A stretch of DNA of 64,000 bases from Teratosphaeria epicoccoides (lineage: Eukaryota > Ascomycota > Dothideomycetes > Mycosphaerellales > Teratosphaeriaceae), in the NCBI GenBank assembly GCA_021401465.1, contig JADDMT010000108.1:34181-98180 (forward strand), in the 5' to 3' direction. This document shows, piece after piece, positions 31,692-43,940 of this stretch (position 1 is the stretch's first letter; each line of letters begins with the position of its first letter). The notes beneath the pieces are model-generated. The model saw only the letters and a list, made by a program, of their open reading frames with translations, made no database searches and was not told where the DNA came from. The position numbers were made by a program, and so were the translations under genes.

Positions 31692-33482
31692 ATGGCAGCG
31701 CCGCAGAAGATTGCCATCATTTCCGTCTACGATAAGACAGGCCTCCTCGACCTTGCCAAAGGCCTCGTCGGGCAGGACATCCGCTTGCTCGCATCTGGTG
31801 GCACCGCGAAGCTGATTCGCGAAGCCGGCTTCCCTGTCGAGGATGTCTCCGCCATAACCAAAGCGCCCGAGATGCTATCCGGCCGCGTCAAGACTCTCCA
31901 TCCCGCCGTCCACGCTGGTATCCTAGCACGCGACCTCGCATCCGACGAGAAGGACTTGGCAGAGCAGAACATAAACAAGGTTGACTATGTCATTTGCAAT
32001 CTGTATCCATTCAAGGACACAGTGGCGAAGATCAATGTCACTATTCCAGAGGCCGTGGAAGAGATAGACATTGGAGGTGTTACATTGATCAGAGCAGCCG
32101 CAAAGAACCATGGGAGAGTTACGATATTAAGTGACCCGAACGACTACCATGACTTCTTGCAGGAGCTGGAGAGGGGCGGGGTTACAGATAAGAATAGGCA
32201 GCTGTATGCGCTCAAGGCATTCTCGCATACTGCAGATTATGACACCGCGATCGCGGATTTCTTCCGTAAGAAATACGCTGGTGATGGGCTGAAGCAGCTA
32301 TCTCTGCGATATGGCGCCAACCCGCACCAAAAGCCTGCTTCAGCTTTTGTCACCGAAGGCAACCTCCCATTCAAGGTTTTGAACGGCTCGCCCGGCTACA
32401 TCAACCTTCTGGACTCCCTGAATGCCTGGCCCTTGGTAAAGGAACTCAGCGAAGCATTAGATTACCCGGCCGCTGCCTCCTTCAAGCATGTCTCGCCAGC
32501 TGGAGCTGCTATCGGCGTGCCGCTCAGCGACGTGGAGAAAAAAGTCTACATGGTCGATGACATTGAAGGCCTTGCCCAATCCGGCCTTGCAACTGCGTAT
32601 GCCCGTGCTCGAGGCGCAGACCGCATGTCCAGCTTCGGCGACGTCATTGCACTATCACATGAGGTTGATGTACCAACCGCCAAGATCATCAGCAAGGAGG
32701 TCAGTGACGGTGTGATCGCCCCTGGCTTTCAACCTAAGGCGCTCGAGCTGCTGAGCAAGAAGAAGGGAGGCAAGTACCTCGTCCTGCAGATCGACAAGTC
32801 CCACAATCCATCTGCACAGGAAGACCGGACACTCTTCGGCGTTCACCTCACGCAAAATCGCAACGATGCGTCCATCACCCCACACAGCAGTTTTAACACC
32901 ATCGTCGTGCCCAGAGAAAGCTCGCCACTTCCTGAATCTGCTCTTCGCGATTTGACAGTCGCGACCATGGCGCTGAAATTTACACAATCAAACTCTGTCT
33001 GCTATGCGCTTAATGGCCAAGTCATCGGTCTTGGTGCTGGCCAGCAGAGCAGAATTCACTGCACTCGCCTTGCAGGTGACAAAGCAGACAACTGGTGGAT
33101 GCGCTTCCACTCTCGGGCCCTGGGCATCAGGTGGAAGAAGGGCACCAAGCGTGCTGACAAGTCCAACGCCATTGACCTCCTGTGTAGTGGAATTGTCCCC
33201 GAGTCTGGCATAGAACGCGAGGACTGGGAGAGGCATTTCGAGGAGGTGCCAAAGCCCTTCACTGCGGACGAGAGAAAGGAGTGGTTGGGCAAGCTGAGCG
33301 AGGTTGCCGTCAGTTCCGATGCATTCTTCCCGTTCACAGACAACATATACCGTGTGGCCAGGAGCGGGGGCAAGTACATTGCTGCGCCTACGGGAAGTCA
33401 GAACGACCAACCTTGCTTCGAGACGGCGGAAAAGCTAGGCATCACCTTTGTTGAGCAGCACATCCGGCTGTTCCATCATTGA
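31692..33482 (+). CDS. ADE17: Bifunctional AICAR transformylase / IMP cyclohydrolase
   Basis: A single exon of 596 residues, the full length of the eukaryotic PurH-type enzyme. The N-terminal MGS-like IMP cyclohydrolase domain has ISVYDKTGLLDLAKGL, LLASGGTAKLIREAG and GRVKTLHPAVHAGIL. The AICAR transformylase domain follows from about residue 200, with LRYGANPHQKPA, the catalytic Lys-His pair in SFKHVSPAGAA, and GLGAGQQSRIHCTRLAGDK. It catalyses the last two steps of de novo purine synthesis, from AICAR to IMP with 10-formyl-THF. Yeast has two paralogues (ADE16, ADE17); most filamentous fungi have one, so the symbol denotes the family. The enzyme acts in the cytosol. Confidence 0.96.
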   Translation: MAAPQKIAIISVYDKTGLLDLAKGLVGQDIRLLASGGTAKLIREAGFPVEDVSAITKAPEMLSGRVKTLHPAVHAGILARDLASDEKDLAEQNINKVDYVICNLYPFKDTVAKINVTIPEAVEEIDIGGVTLIRAAAKNHGRVTILSDPNDYHDFLQELERGGVTDKNRQLYALKAFSHTADYDTAIADFFRKKYAGDGLKQLSLRYGANPHQKPASAFVTEGNLPFKVLNGSPGYINLLDSLNAWPLVKELSEALDYPAAASFKHVSPAGAAIGVPLSDVEKKVYMVDDIEGLAQSGLATAYARARGADRMSSFGDVIALSHEVDVPTAKIISKEVSDGVIAPGFQPKALELLSKKKGGKYLVLQIDKSHNPSAQEDRTLFGVHLTQNRNDASITPHSSFNTIVVPRESSPLPESALRDLTVATMALKFTQSNSVCYALNGQVIGLGAGQQSRIHCTRLAGDKADNWWMRFHSRALGIRWKKGTKRADKSNAIDLLCSGIVPESGIEREDWERHFEEVPKPFTADERKEWLGKLSEVAVSSDAFFPFTDNIYRVARSGGKYIAAPTGSQNDQPCFETAEKLGITFVEQHIRLFHH

Positions 33483-34310
33483 GCTGGTCTCGTGATCAGG
33501 AATAGCTACAATATGGATGGTGGTCCTCAAAAGTGGAGTCTGCGAAGGCGTTTGGAAAGCGTTAAGCAAGCATGAGATACCAGAGCTTCACAGCCAGCAC
33601 ATACAATTCCGATCCTGCTTTCTTGCCTCGCGAGCGTAGATCTAGACGGCGTGCAGTTCTGCAATGCAATCACTGGTGATTGGATTTCTGATCGTGGTAG
33701 TAAGCGTCGAGACGATCGTGCTCGGCGGCATTGCTAGTGTATCCACCAGTCGACCGGTACTCTGTCGCGCTCTGAACGTGTCCAACTGCATCGCCAGGCG
33801 GTCGACTATGTCGGCGAGTCGACAGGAAGCGTCTGGACGCATCGACCAAATGTTACCATTACCAACTCGTCAGCCAGGTGTTGGTAGGTTCCCTGATCTT
33901 GAGCAAGGCCAATACCAGACTAGAGCATCGGCGATCTATCAAGAAACCAATGCAACACTACACAATCGACCAGATCGTACGTGTGTCCTGGGATTGAGTC
34001 GATTCTGTAATCCTGCCAACGTATCGTGCTTTCGCGGTCGACGATCCTGGTTAATCAACACCAACCCGGTGAACCCCTCGAACCCTAAAGGCAGCAGCTA
34101 GGCCAACACTTTTGCCCTCGCTAGCAGCCACGAATTTTGCTGTGAGGCTGACGTCTTCTCAGCCGAGGAGCGCCCCGAGCCTCCACCTCCCACTCGAGAG
34201 CATTGCACCAAATATCAATTCGTACATGTTCCAGAGCTCCGCGATGGTCAGAGGCTGAAGTACGCGATCGTGTCGAAGCTGTCAACGACTCGCCATGATG
34301 TGTGATATCG
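33483..34310. other. Intergenic
   Basis: Roughly 0.8 kb. A 145-codon plus frame at 33664 shows no features. Nothing else recognised. Confidence 0.4.
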
Positions 34311-35738
34311 ATGAACTCCTTCCTTCTCAACAGGCAGCTTGGCTCTGTTGGCCAGCAGACTTTCGCCACTGCTTACAATGATCGCCTGATACAGTCTCTT
34401 CGACTAGCACCGGATGTCCAATTCAGTCTGCATCTACCGGAAGGTAGTGGCCAATCAGAAAACGTCCCTGCCAGCGACAGAAGTGTGGCACATTTGGCTG
34501 GAGTAAACAGTATTGATATCGACAGATCTGAGGGAAGATAGTACGTATTGCGATTCCCGTCTTGGGTTTTGCTAACGCGTCGCTATAGTCTCTTGTCGGG
34601 TGGTGCGGACTCATCCGTAGCAATATGGGACCTCGAGGCTGAAACAGAGAGTACTGACAATGGCACGATGACACACCTGCCGCTTGGACATGTTTCCAGA
34701 ACGTCCACTACCGAAAGCCTGGGCATCACGCATCTAGCTTTCTATCCATTCGACTCCGGAGCTTTCCTGACCGGCGGCTACGACCGCAGTCTCAAGCTCT
34801 TCTCGTCAGAAACGTTGACGGCATCGGCTACTTTTGACATGGGCTCAACGGTCTTCAGCCATGCAACATCTAATGTAGCGACCCATCTCCTGGTCGCTGT
34901 TGCGTCCCAGCATCCTGCAGTCCGCCTCGTAGACCTACGTATCGGCTCAAGCACACACTCTCTTGCAGGTCACTCCGGATCTGTGCTCTCACTAGCTTGG
35001 CATCCCAAGAACGGAAACATCCTGGCCAGTGGTGCCACTGATGGATCTTGCAGACTCTGGGACATTCGACGGAGCGCAAGCAGCCTTGGCGTCTTGGACT
35101 TGGAAGACAGCATGGGCATCCCAGGCTACGATGGTATGGGTATCGGCGCTTGCAGACGAGAGCGCGGCAAGGCTCACAATGGTGCTGTCAACGGCATCTG
35201 CTGGTGCTCAAAGGGAGAGTATCTCGTCTCGACTGGTCTCGACGAGCGCATGCGAGTCTGGAATATGGCCAGGGGCGCGAATACATTGGCAAACTTTGGT
35301 CCTTCCCTGAAAAACACCCAGGCAACACTCCTCCGCCCACTCCTCGTACCAACGCATCTACTGCCAGAAGGAAGCGATATGATCTTCTACCCGAACCCAG
35401 GAGAGATCCTGGGTTTTGGCATGCATTCTGGCAGCTTGTTGAAGCGGCTACGCGTGCCCGGGCTACAAAAGCTCCAAAGCGGAAGTGGCATCCGCAATAT
35501 CTCCAATCGGACAACTTCTCTTATATGGAGAGCACATTCCATTGAGATGTACTCAGCGCACGCTGATGGCTCCGTCCGCTGTTGGCAGCCGCGGACTTGG
35601 GAAGTTGCATCCGCTGAGCAGTCTGAAGGTGGTATTGAGGTCCAAGAGGAGGCAAAGGCCGCGGAGAGGAAGCGCAAACGTGAGGAGCTCGACGAGATTG
35701 TTCGAAATTTTACGAGGAAGAAAGTCACATACACATGA
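34311..35738 (+). CDS. WD40 DNA-repair protein, CSA/ERCC8 (Rad28, Ckn1) family
   Basis: Exon 1 (34311-34540) and exon 2 (34589-35738) are joined over a 48-nt intron with GTACGT donor, GCTAACG branch site and CTATAG acceptor, giving 459 residues. The start is the ATG opening MNSFLLNRQLGSVGQQTF, which matches the CSA family N-terminus. WD40 blades follow: YLLSGGADSSVAIWDLE, then FLTGGYDRSLKLF, HSGSVLSLAWHP, LASGATDGSCRLWDIRR, and LVSTGLDERMRVWNM. Two blades are separated by longer inserts, as usual in this family. CSA is the substrate receptor of a CUL4-DDB1 ubiquitin ligase in transcription-coupled nucleotide excision repair. The basic C-terminus (KAAERKRKREEL) may be a nuclear signal. Confidence 0.85.
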
Positions 35739-37333
35739 CAGATTTGACCGGCCATTCATCACAAGGTGAGCCCACTGACACGCTATTATGCCCATTGGCG
35801 AAACTCGCACGGGAGGCCCTTGACTAGCAGCTGTTGCACATTACGTGTCTACGAATCATTACCTTGCGTTGCCAGCTTCAGCAGCTCGCCTGGGCATCAA
35901 GCGCCGCTGAGCGGCTTGTTGTGTTGACAGCAGAAGATGCATATGATAAGACTGTAATCGGCATGGCTTCGCGGCTTGGTAGTGCTGTGTACTCCATCAA
36001 GGGCGTGAGGTGCAGCATCAGATCACGGTCGATAATTCGACCGCTGCTGCCGTGAAGCAATGGAAAGACTCATATCAACGCAGCTTGGGGTGCTTAGAGA
36101 GAGAAAGCGTGTCATGCGCAAGGCCTGTTGCCGCAGTCCGCATACTAGAAGCAGTGCTCTCGTCACTCCCCCTGGGAGTGTATTTGCCCAACGCACCTGC
36201 TGTGGGCCCCGAGACCCATTTGGGCTGCATCTGCCGGGCTAGCAGGATAGAGTTCACTGGATCGCACAAGCTGCATGGCTTGCCAACGGCATTGGTTTTT
36301 GAACGTCAGATGCAAATTCCTCCGACTGAGAGCTGTATTTATGTTCTTGCATAGCAAGCGAGATCGATCGAGCGCGTCGGTCAGGACGTTTGCCTTGCTC
36401 GTCTCTCAGCAAGAGATCTACACGTGACACGAGTTATCGGACGAGCGGCTGCGGCTGCGCACGCGAACATTGCGATCGACGTTCTACGAACGGCGTATCA
36501 GTGCAGCGTGTTAAACTTCAGCTGTCTTTTACTTATTGTTGTCGGGACGCCCGAACAAATAGGTATCGCAATTTCTCGATCGATCATGTCCGCAAAGCTG
36601 AGCCTCGCGGCATAGTTGACTGGTCCACCGAGTCTGTCGACATCGACAGCAGTCCTGCGATCGACGCCTACTAAGTCTCGGAGCCCCCGACCAGGCAAGA
36701 AAGACGACACGCGATGCTCAGCTCGTCGATGCGACTACCAGCTGGGATCATAGACCTTGGACCAGCGGCTCATGTTGCTCCTGCCAGAGCAGGAAAATGT
36801 ATACTGACAATGACGTAGGCTTCTGACTGCCTCAAACCCAGCGCTAAGGGCACAAACCCGGTCAGTCTTTGAAAAACGATCCGCCGGCTGAAACGTTCCA
36901 ATCGACAGGTGATCATGCGGCCATGTGAAGGCACCAATGAAGCTTGCAGCATTGCACGGCTGAGCAGGCCTGGCACTATTTCACATCTGCCGAACCTCTG
37001 GCCAGCTCAATGATTGGGCCAGGCTCGCAAGACCAGTAATCGAACCACAACGGCTCAGACTCGATATGCAATCCGCGGATTGAGAATAGCCTCTGGGAGA
37101 AAAGTGAGTTTGGACAAAGAGAAAGCAGCCAGAACACCAGCAATGAGGGCCTTTGAAGATTTCCTCCGGGAAAGTCGTACACGCTTGTCCAGGCATCTGC
37201 TCTATCTTTAACACATTACGTAAAGTGTAATCAACAACAATGCCAGCACTGTTATCAAATCCGCCAATTGCACCTCCTAAAGATACAGATTTTTGCCAGT
37301 AGCGAAGCCTCGGGAGCGCACTGGCGATACGTG
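35739..37333. other. Intergenic, no gene supported
   Basis: About 1.6 kb with only short frames on both strands. A minus frame at 36981-37337 could hold an extra 3' exon of the transcription-factor gene, but I see no convincing splice link. Confidence 0.35.
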
Positions 37334-38535
37334 TCATTGCGCCGCGTTCTGGACAACGAGTCCAGCAAACCGCCTGGGCTGCGGCGTCGGGTGGCTCGCT
37401 CGAGTCGGAAATGCAGCCTTGTTGAAGTAGACGCTTTTACCAAGCAAATGTGTCGCGTTTGAATCGATCCAAAGCAGTATTCTTTCTAGCAGCCCATCCA
37501 GACCCAAAGCGGGCAGGCCGCCTCGGAGGGTTACCATTCGCACGAGACCTGTCATGTGCGTTTCGAAGAAAGCGCGATCGCCATACAAAGCCTCGAATGA
37601 CGCCATCATCGCAACCGCTGTGATGACCTGATCGCTAGTAGCTCGCCTTGAGTCGCTGAGGCCGCTGTTGATCTCGCCAATTGCCATACCTTTCAGTTGC
37701 AACAGGTCGATTGTGTGTGATCGTGACCCGTATGCTCTGCTATAATGGGAAGCTGCCATAAGCATGACAGCGTGGACTGAAGCCGCATCACTCATCGTGA
37801 AGGGAAAGAAGCGTGTCCGTAGCAGGGCTGAAGTTGCAGTCGCGTCCAGCTCAGGTATTTCCACTGCCATGTTTGTGCAGTAATACTCCTGTTTGACTCG
37901 TTAGAGGCCAAAGGACAGTGGCTGTGTGCCTGAGTCTACTCACCAACACTCGCGAGATGTAGGGATGCCACTGCTCTGGGTACACTTCTGCCAGATCGAC
38001 ACCAGGGGCAGGAGAATTAGTAGGGGATGCGGCCGGGGAGGGCGAGTTCGAGGAGGCCTCTGGACTGCTCGTAGATAGTGCATTCGGCGTCGTCGCGACT
38101 GCTCCTGGTAACCCTAGCGTCGCTGGCCTCTGCGTCGGGAATGTTTGAGCATGAGTCCTTTGCAAAGGCGGAGCCTCGGCCTCTGACTCGGTTCCTTGAA
38201 AGCTTTGCGCTCGCCGAGCTGCTTGAAGGGCGTGCTCACGCTGATGTTGCTGACGCGTGACATGGCTTCTGACTGTCCTCCGGGCTCGAGAGCCTTTCGC
38301 GTCGGAAGGATGGCTGAAGTTGAGGAATTGGAAGTCGATTTGACTGCCTGCGTGTTCTTGCGGCGATACGGCGTTGGTACCTGATACTGAGTCAATGGAT
38401 TGTCAGAGATCTAATGCTGATAGCAGAGATTGGCCACTGACTGCCAATGGTTTCAGGACGGCTGGTGGCAGACGAAGGTGCACGGGTTTCTGCACTTCTT
38501 CCCTTCGATGGCTCAGTAGCTCTCTTGGCAGACAT
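37334..38535 (-). CDS. Fungal-specific transcription-factor-domain protein without a Zn2Cys6 cluster
   Basis: Three exons (38535-38442, 38380-37944, 37888-37334) are joined over introns of 61 and 55 nt (GTCAGT...TATCAG and GTGAGT...AAACAG). The phases are consistent and give 361 residues. Exon 2 carries DFQFLNFSHPSDAKG and RARRTVRSHVTRQQHQRE, the usual N-terminal signature of this family. Exon 3 carries the regulatory domain (AVMLMAASHYSRAYG, then FETHMTGLVRMVTLRGGLP). No Cys-rich DNA-binding domain is present in front of it. It is probably nuclear, but the target genes and even direct DNA binding are unknown. The protein ends soon after the core domain, so a missed 3' exon is possible. Confidence 0.7.
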
Positions 38536-40308
38536 AGTTGGTAACAAACTCGTCGGCGCAACACAGCTTCGTTCATAGAGCTCGACATAGCTTTATTAAG
38601 CGGATGTAGTGGCTGATATATCTGTAGAACAGCACCCGATCTCCAGGGGTGCTCTTCCTGTGAAGCAGTCACAACATCACTGGAGATGCGCAAGGCAGCA
38701 TGGTTCTGAGACTGTGTATGAGGTGTACTATTGGCAGCCTCAGTGGCGACCGTTAAGTAGCCACTGCAGGCCGTCAGGCATTGCAGTTGATCGGGATCGT
38801 ATTCGGCGAGTGCTCGCCCGTTGAGCTATCGGAAGTAGGATTGTGTGGCTCTCGATGGCTGCAGAAATAGACTGTCATCTGAGAGCTTGGCTCCATGGCG
38901 CCTCGGGCGGTAAATTGGTCACTACTCTCAGCTGCAGACGCCGTGCAAGTTGGTAGAAGCATTGCTCTATTAGCGTTTAGCATTATTACACACCACCGCA
39001 TATACTTCGAGCATCAACGTCAACCTTATGCGTACTGCACGCCTTTCCCGCAACCGCTGCCGAGCCCATGAGGGGAAAAGGTTCACATCAATTGTGACGC
39101 AATGAGAGGCTCAGCAGTCCCCATCAGTGCATTCTTTGGCGTGGTGCATTTGTGTATTTCCTTTCAAACCTCGTCATCGCAGGAATATCATTGGTCGATT
39201 GAGAAGCAGTGAGCTGGCTCTCGCAGTGCTAAAGGCTCAAGATGAACTGGATATCCCTTCGCATGTGGGGTAACCACGCGTCGAATATGGGGAGGTTTCA
39301 ATTCGTTCTCCTCGAAAGACTCTCGCCTGCATGGTCATCTCCCAAGAGTGAAGCGCACAATGCTTTTTGGGGATTCACAAGGTAGTTCCAGGGACCAGGC
39401 AAGCGTTGCATCGAGCCGATCCCGCGCGTCAGGTTGTACCCAACCTTCGCCTGTCAAGCCTTCCTACTGGGCCCCGAGACCATGCCGCGACAGGCGAAGG
39501 ATCGCGCGACACAGGACACAGGACCTGTGAACGATCTCTTCTTCGGCATGTAGTCGCCGTGTACCGTGATATCTCGACGAAGGTACGCTTAAATGCAGAG
39601 CCCATATTGCGTTAGTGCGCTGAATTCCACATAGTGCTCTCTGTTGAAAGGCAGAGGAGGCCTTGGGTGGCGTTCAGAAGTACGCGATTGGAGATAGGCC
39701 CATCCGATGTGGCTGACACCATTTCTGGACAGACGATGTCCCCGTCGCCCCGATCGAATTCGCTCGGAGTGCATCATTCACTGCGGAATCCTTGATCTGT
39801 ATTTGGCCTGTGGTCGAGCAGGACGCGACTTAAATTTGAGAAATTCCAAGCCTCAGCCCGGATCGGGTCCGGGAGAAGCGGTGTTTAGGTCGTTGTGGTC
39901 AGAAAACCGAGTCCTGGGAAGACTCCGCCGGTTGATATGATGTTAAAAATATTGTATCCACATGTCATTTGCGTGCAGGGTGCCCGCGAGACTCAGCCAC
40001 AACAACAATTTGTGTGAGGTCACCACTACTGTGTTACGCTCCAATGCGAAACATACCCGAATACCGAGCCTTGGGAGAACATGCCAAGAGAGATACCCTT
40101 GCATTCAGCATGACGCGTTTCGGCGCAGCAGACCGCACAATCCGAGCATTGGCAGGGCAGATGCAGGACCAAGATCGAGCTGCTGAAGATGCGTAGAAAG
40201 TAGGCAGACACTTTTCAGCTGGATGTCTCACTGCTCAGGAGACGCAAAAGACGGGACCATTACATATACGACGAAAAGCAATATTCGGCTTGACCGCCTG
40301 CACGCCTT
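38536..40308. other. Intergenic, no gene supported
   Basis: About 1.8 kb between divergent genes. Only short frames are present. Confidence 0.4.
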
Positions 40309-40985
40309 ATGGCTAACAATAATGACTTGCCAACGGCCTCTGTGGCCTCCCTCACAACGGACGCAACGGCATCCACCGGCGTCACCACCCACATGCATCA
40401 TGAAGGCCGAAGAAGGAATAGGAACAGGAAAGAAAGCGACCCGTTTCTGGACCTGCCCGACGATGCAGTCAAGCTCTCGACCGGGCCATCTGCCTCAAAT
40501 GGGCAAGCAGACAGTGATGGATCCAGCGGCCAGAATATGTTTGCAAACGTATGCGATCTGGCTCCTCTTGAACACATGTTTCTCCTGGTCAATGGCTGAC
40601 GTTCCCTTCGCAACTCTAGCTGATTCTAGCACCAATCACGATGATTTCGTTCCTACTATCTCTCTTCGTCATCGAGCGACGCGATAGACGATGGCGCCTG
40701 TCAGAGCACACGCCTGGGCCCAGATCCTGGTGGTGGTGGCTGGATCCAGAGCCGTATCAAGATTTCAATCGCTCAGCAACTGCTCAAAAGAATCAGAGTA
40801 TTAATAGAAGTCCTTCTTTTGGGGGTTGGTATAGACGAAACAAGCATCGTGCCATGGCTAGATTGGAAGTCAGTGACGCTTTCGAGTTGAGCGGCAGGGT
40901 CATGGTTGCGATGTTCGCGTCGCTGTGTCTTGGAGTCATAGCGATCACATATGCGGCAAGGCATCTGTACGGACGAATGCTTTAG
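40309..40985 (+). CDS. Small membrane protein, two predicted TM segments
   Basis: Exon 1 (40309-40548) and exon 2 (40620-40985) are joined over a 71-nt intron (GTATGC donor, GGCTGACG branch site, CTCTAG acceptor, phase 0), giving 201 residues. The N-terminal 75 residues are polar, with an Arg/Asn cluster (GRRRNRNRKESDPF). The junction creates a first hydrophobic segment (LILAPITMISFLLSLFVIE), followed by a basic RRDRRWRLSEHTPGP and WWWWLDPEPYQDF. A second hydrophobic segment sits near the C-terminus (VMVAMFASLCLGVIAITYA). I know of no function. The fact that the splice creates a clean TM helix supports the model. Confidence 0.65.
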
Positions 40986-42384
40986 GGCAATACAAAGCGA
41001 TTGGACCTCGGACATGGCCCCACAACGTATGTATCGCGTAGTTTGTGCAAAGTACCAGCGCCTCTATACGCCACGGATTCATGTGCCGATATCTCTCTCT
41101 ACCGGCCATGTGTCGTTGTTGCCGTTTGTGCGGCAAGACATGCCCTCAATATACAGCTTGTGCGGACCTGAAACTGAGACGTCTCGTTTGTGATAGCTCA
41201 CAGATTCATGCGCCGCGCGCAAGCCATCACCGCAGCCATAACATTAGATGCCGGATGCTTCTCGATATCGTTCGCATGATTGTCGCCCTCGGAGCCATTG
41301 CGATACCGCTCTTCATCATCGTCCATTCCCTAAGCAATACCGCAAAACCTCCTCGCTACCTCAGTCTCCTAGCCTCACGCTCAGACTCGAGCAAGCAGAG
41401 GATATCGTCCTCGCGGACTGCCGCAATGTCAGTATGTGTTCTTTGCCGCACGGGCACATCTTGCCGTACCTGGGCCCTTGACGTTGCGGATAATGCTACG
41501 GGTCGTGTCGTCCATGAACTCAACGCGGACCTGGGTGACACCACCACGCGAACCTACACATCATCAGAAACCTGCCGTGGCTTTTCCATCGCCAGCTTCT
41601 TTTCGCGTACCGGTGCGGCCGAGGACTCTGGTAACCTTGACGAGCTTGACGGGAACCCTGCAATAACCTATCAATATCCGAAGGCCCCAATCTCAGTCGT
41701 GCGCGACTCTTACTTTGCCGAATCCATCTTGGCTGTGTGTGAAAATTGAGAAATTATTCGTGGTTGTGTCTTGTTCGGTTGTGCTCGGTGGCGGTGTATT
41801 GAATTGCAGGTTTTCTCTGCCTGCCTCAGAAAATTGGTGGGGACCTCAAGTTGGCAAATTCTTGGCGAAGGGGAAGCTGCGGCTCTACCCTGCGCTAGCG
41901 ATGCACGTGCCTGAGGCTACTCACGAATTTTTGGGAATCACATGCTTCCCGAGACATTACCACTGCGACGCTTTTCGCACATCTGTGAGATCAATCACGT
42001 AGTGGCAATCCGCTCGCTGTATCGTATACGTCAAACTTGCACAGACCATACCTGAACGGCCAATTCCCTTCGTCCCGGGAACTGCCGGCACATTAGTTGG
42101 TGCAAAACCATCAAACAACATACCATTGACCCGAGTGGAACCTCTCACTACGGTGAGAAAACAGCATTGGAGCGCTTTACTAGGTCCAGGCTACAGTGTC
42201 CATACGCCTGAAAAATAATGGATTTAGTCAACCAGTACGTCTGACTTGATCTGCTTGCATTTGCCATTGATCTGTCATTCGTGCGACGCGCCTGGCGCTG
42301 TACCTAAGAAGAATGTCACAACAATGCTGGATGTCCTCTCTCACCTTCAATTTGCAGTTTGGTATATCTTGGCAGGTATTGACT
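40986..42384. other. Mostly intergenic; one weak ORF at 41255-41749
   Basis: A plus-strand frame from 41255 starts MLLDIVRMIVALGAIAIPLF, a good signal-anchor. The 164-codon product has no further recognisable features, and a better-looking segment (LEQAEDIVLADCRN) lies in another frame. It could be a small frameshifted gene. The right end is the HIS1 promoter. Confidence 0.3.
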
Positions 42385-43509
42385 ATGCTGGAAGACGACT
42401 CCATGGCCAACTACACTCAGGGTCCAGCATCTGCCTCATCGACATTCACTAACCTTGTCGACAGTCTCACAGACCGCATGCTCTTCGCAGTGCCCAAGAA
42501 AGGTCGTCTACAACAAGCATGCCTCGAATTGCTCTCCGGATCAGACATCAAATTCCACCGCCATAATCGTTTGGATATTGCACTAGTCATGAACCTCCCA
42601 CTGGCACTCGTATTCCTTCCAGCAGCCGACATTCCAGAATTTGTGGCCGAAGGTAGAGTCAATCTTGGCATTACAGGACGAGACACGGTCGCGGAGTATG
42701 AGTCTACAAACCCAGCGAACGGTAGACACGGCATCGAGGAGATCATGGATTTGGAGTTTGGACGGTGTAAATTGCAAGTCCAGGTTCCAGAAAAGGGCTC
42801 TTTCCAGACACTAGACGACTTGATCGGGAAGAGGATCGCAACCAGCTTTACTGGTCTATCCGAGCAGTACTTCAAAGCACTTGAAGGCATCAGCAAACCC
42901 AAGACCAACGGTGACAGTGCTGCCAAGATGCAGACAATCCTCAGACCTCTCAGCGGCAGCGTGGAAGCAGCTTGCGCTCTAGGACTAGCAGACGGCATCG
43001 TCGACCTCGTCGGTATGTAGCACGAGCCGTCCTCAAGGCACACCACAGCAGCTGACCTTACTGGTTACAGAATCTGGCGAGACCATGCGCGCAGCCGGCC
43101 TCAAAGCCATTGCCACCGTCCTCGAGACCACCGCCATCCTGATCAAGTCCAAGAACGTCTCGGACCCAAAACTCGTCCAGCTCATCACAAACCGCATCAA
43201 AGGCGTCATTACCGCGCAGAAATTCGTCCTCTGCACGTACAACGTCGAGCGCAGGTTACTGCCTGAAGCATCAAAGGTTACACCTGGCAAGCGGGCTCCT
43301 ACTGTAAGTGTTTCTGCAAGTCCAAAATATGATATGGAATCGTACTCGCTGACTTCGACGTAACTCAGATCAACGCACTGGAGGATGACGGCTGGGTGGC
43401 CGTGCAGGCTATGGTGGAGCGCAGCAAAATTGCCACCGTCATGGATGACCTCACCGCGCTTGGGGCGAGCGATATTCTGGTCACCAAGATTGAGAATACG
43501 CGATATTAG
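42385..43509 (+). CDS. HIS1: ATP phosphoribosyltransferase
   Basis: Three exons (42385-43012, 43071-43303, 43369-43509) are joined over introns of 58 and 65 nt (GTATGT...TTACAG and GTAAGT...CTCAG), giving 333 residues. Motifs include LFAVPKKGRLQQACLELL, HRHNRLDIALV, FLPAADIPEFVAEGRVNLGI and GLADGIVDLVESGETM. The C-terminal ACT-like regulatory domain, with EDDGWVAVQAMVERSKIA, is split between exons 2 and 3. The enzyme condenses ATP and PRPP in the first committed step of histidine biosynthesis and is feedback-inhibited by histidine through the C-terminal domain. The start is uncertain among in-frame ATGs at 42313, 42385 and 42403; the core begins only at residue 30, so this does not affect the call. 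Confidence 0.95.
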
Positions 43510-43940
43510 AATCCCAATGCGCCGTCTGCTTCGAAATGCCCGCAGACATTCTAGAGGCGGTACAAGTCGTACAGACGTCAGCTTGTTGAATCTCATTGAG
43601 CTGTGGATACCGTCTAATCAGTACAATACTGTAATGGCATGCATATAGACGCCGTCAAGTGGATGCCGTGAAGCACGACATCTGCGAAGAAATCACAAAA
43701 CAGGTTTCAGATCGTGTGTTGCACTCGTCGTGTGATCAAGAACCGTACGCGAAGCTCTAAACACAGCTCGATATTTTGTGGCAGGCTTCCTAATGCCAAC
43801 AATACTTCACATAAGCCAAAGCAGTAATGTCGCACCAGGGTATCATCGTCTCATCGAAGCGGGAATGAGCAATCACAAGGCTCTGGCGTGTTGCCCCGTG
43901 CACGTGAGTCCACGAACAGCGCTGCGTCCCGCCCAGACTA
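43510..43940. other. Intergenic between convergent genes
   Basis: This holds the 3' flanks of HIS1 and PRP39. Nothing recognised. Confidence 0.4.

Noticed and set aside
36981..37337. Possible fourth exon of the transcription-factor gene
   Set aside because: No splice pair seen that keeps the frame and adds a family-like segment.
41255..41749. Possible signal-anchor protein (MLLDIVRMIVALGAIAIPLF)
   Set aside because: Only the first 25 residues look convincing, and better-looking segments lie in another frame. Kept only as a note in the intergenic entry.
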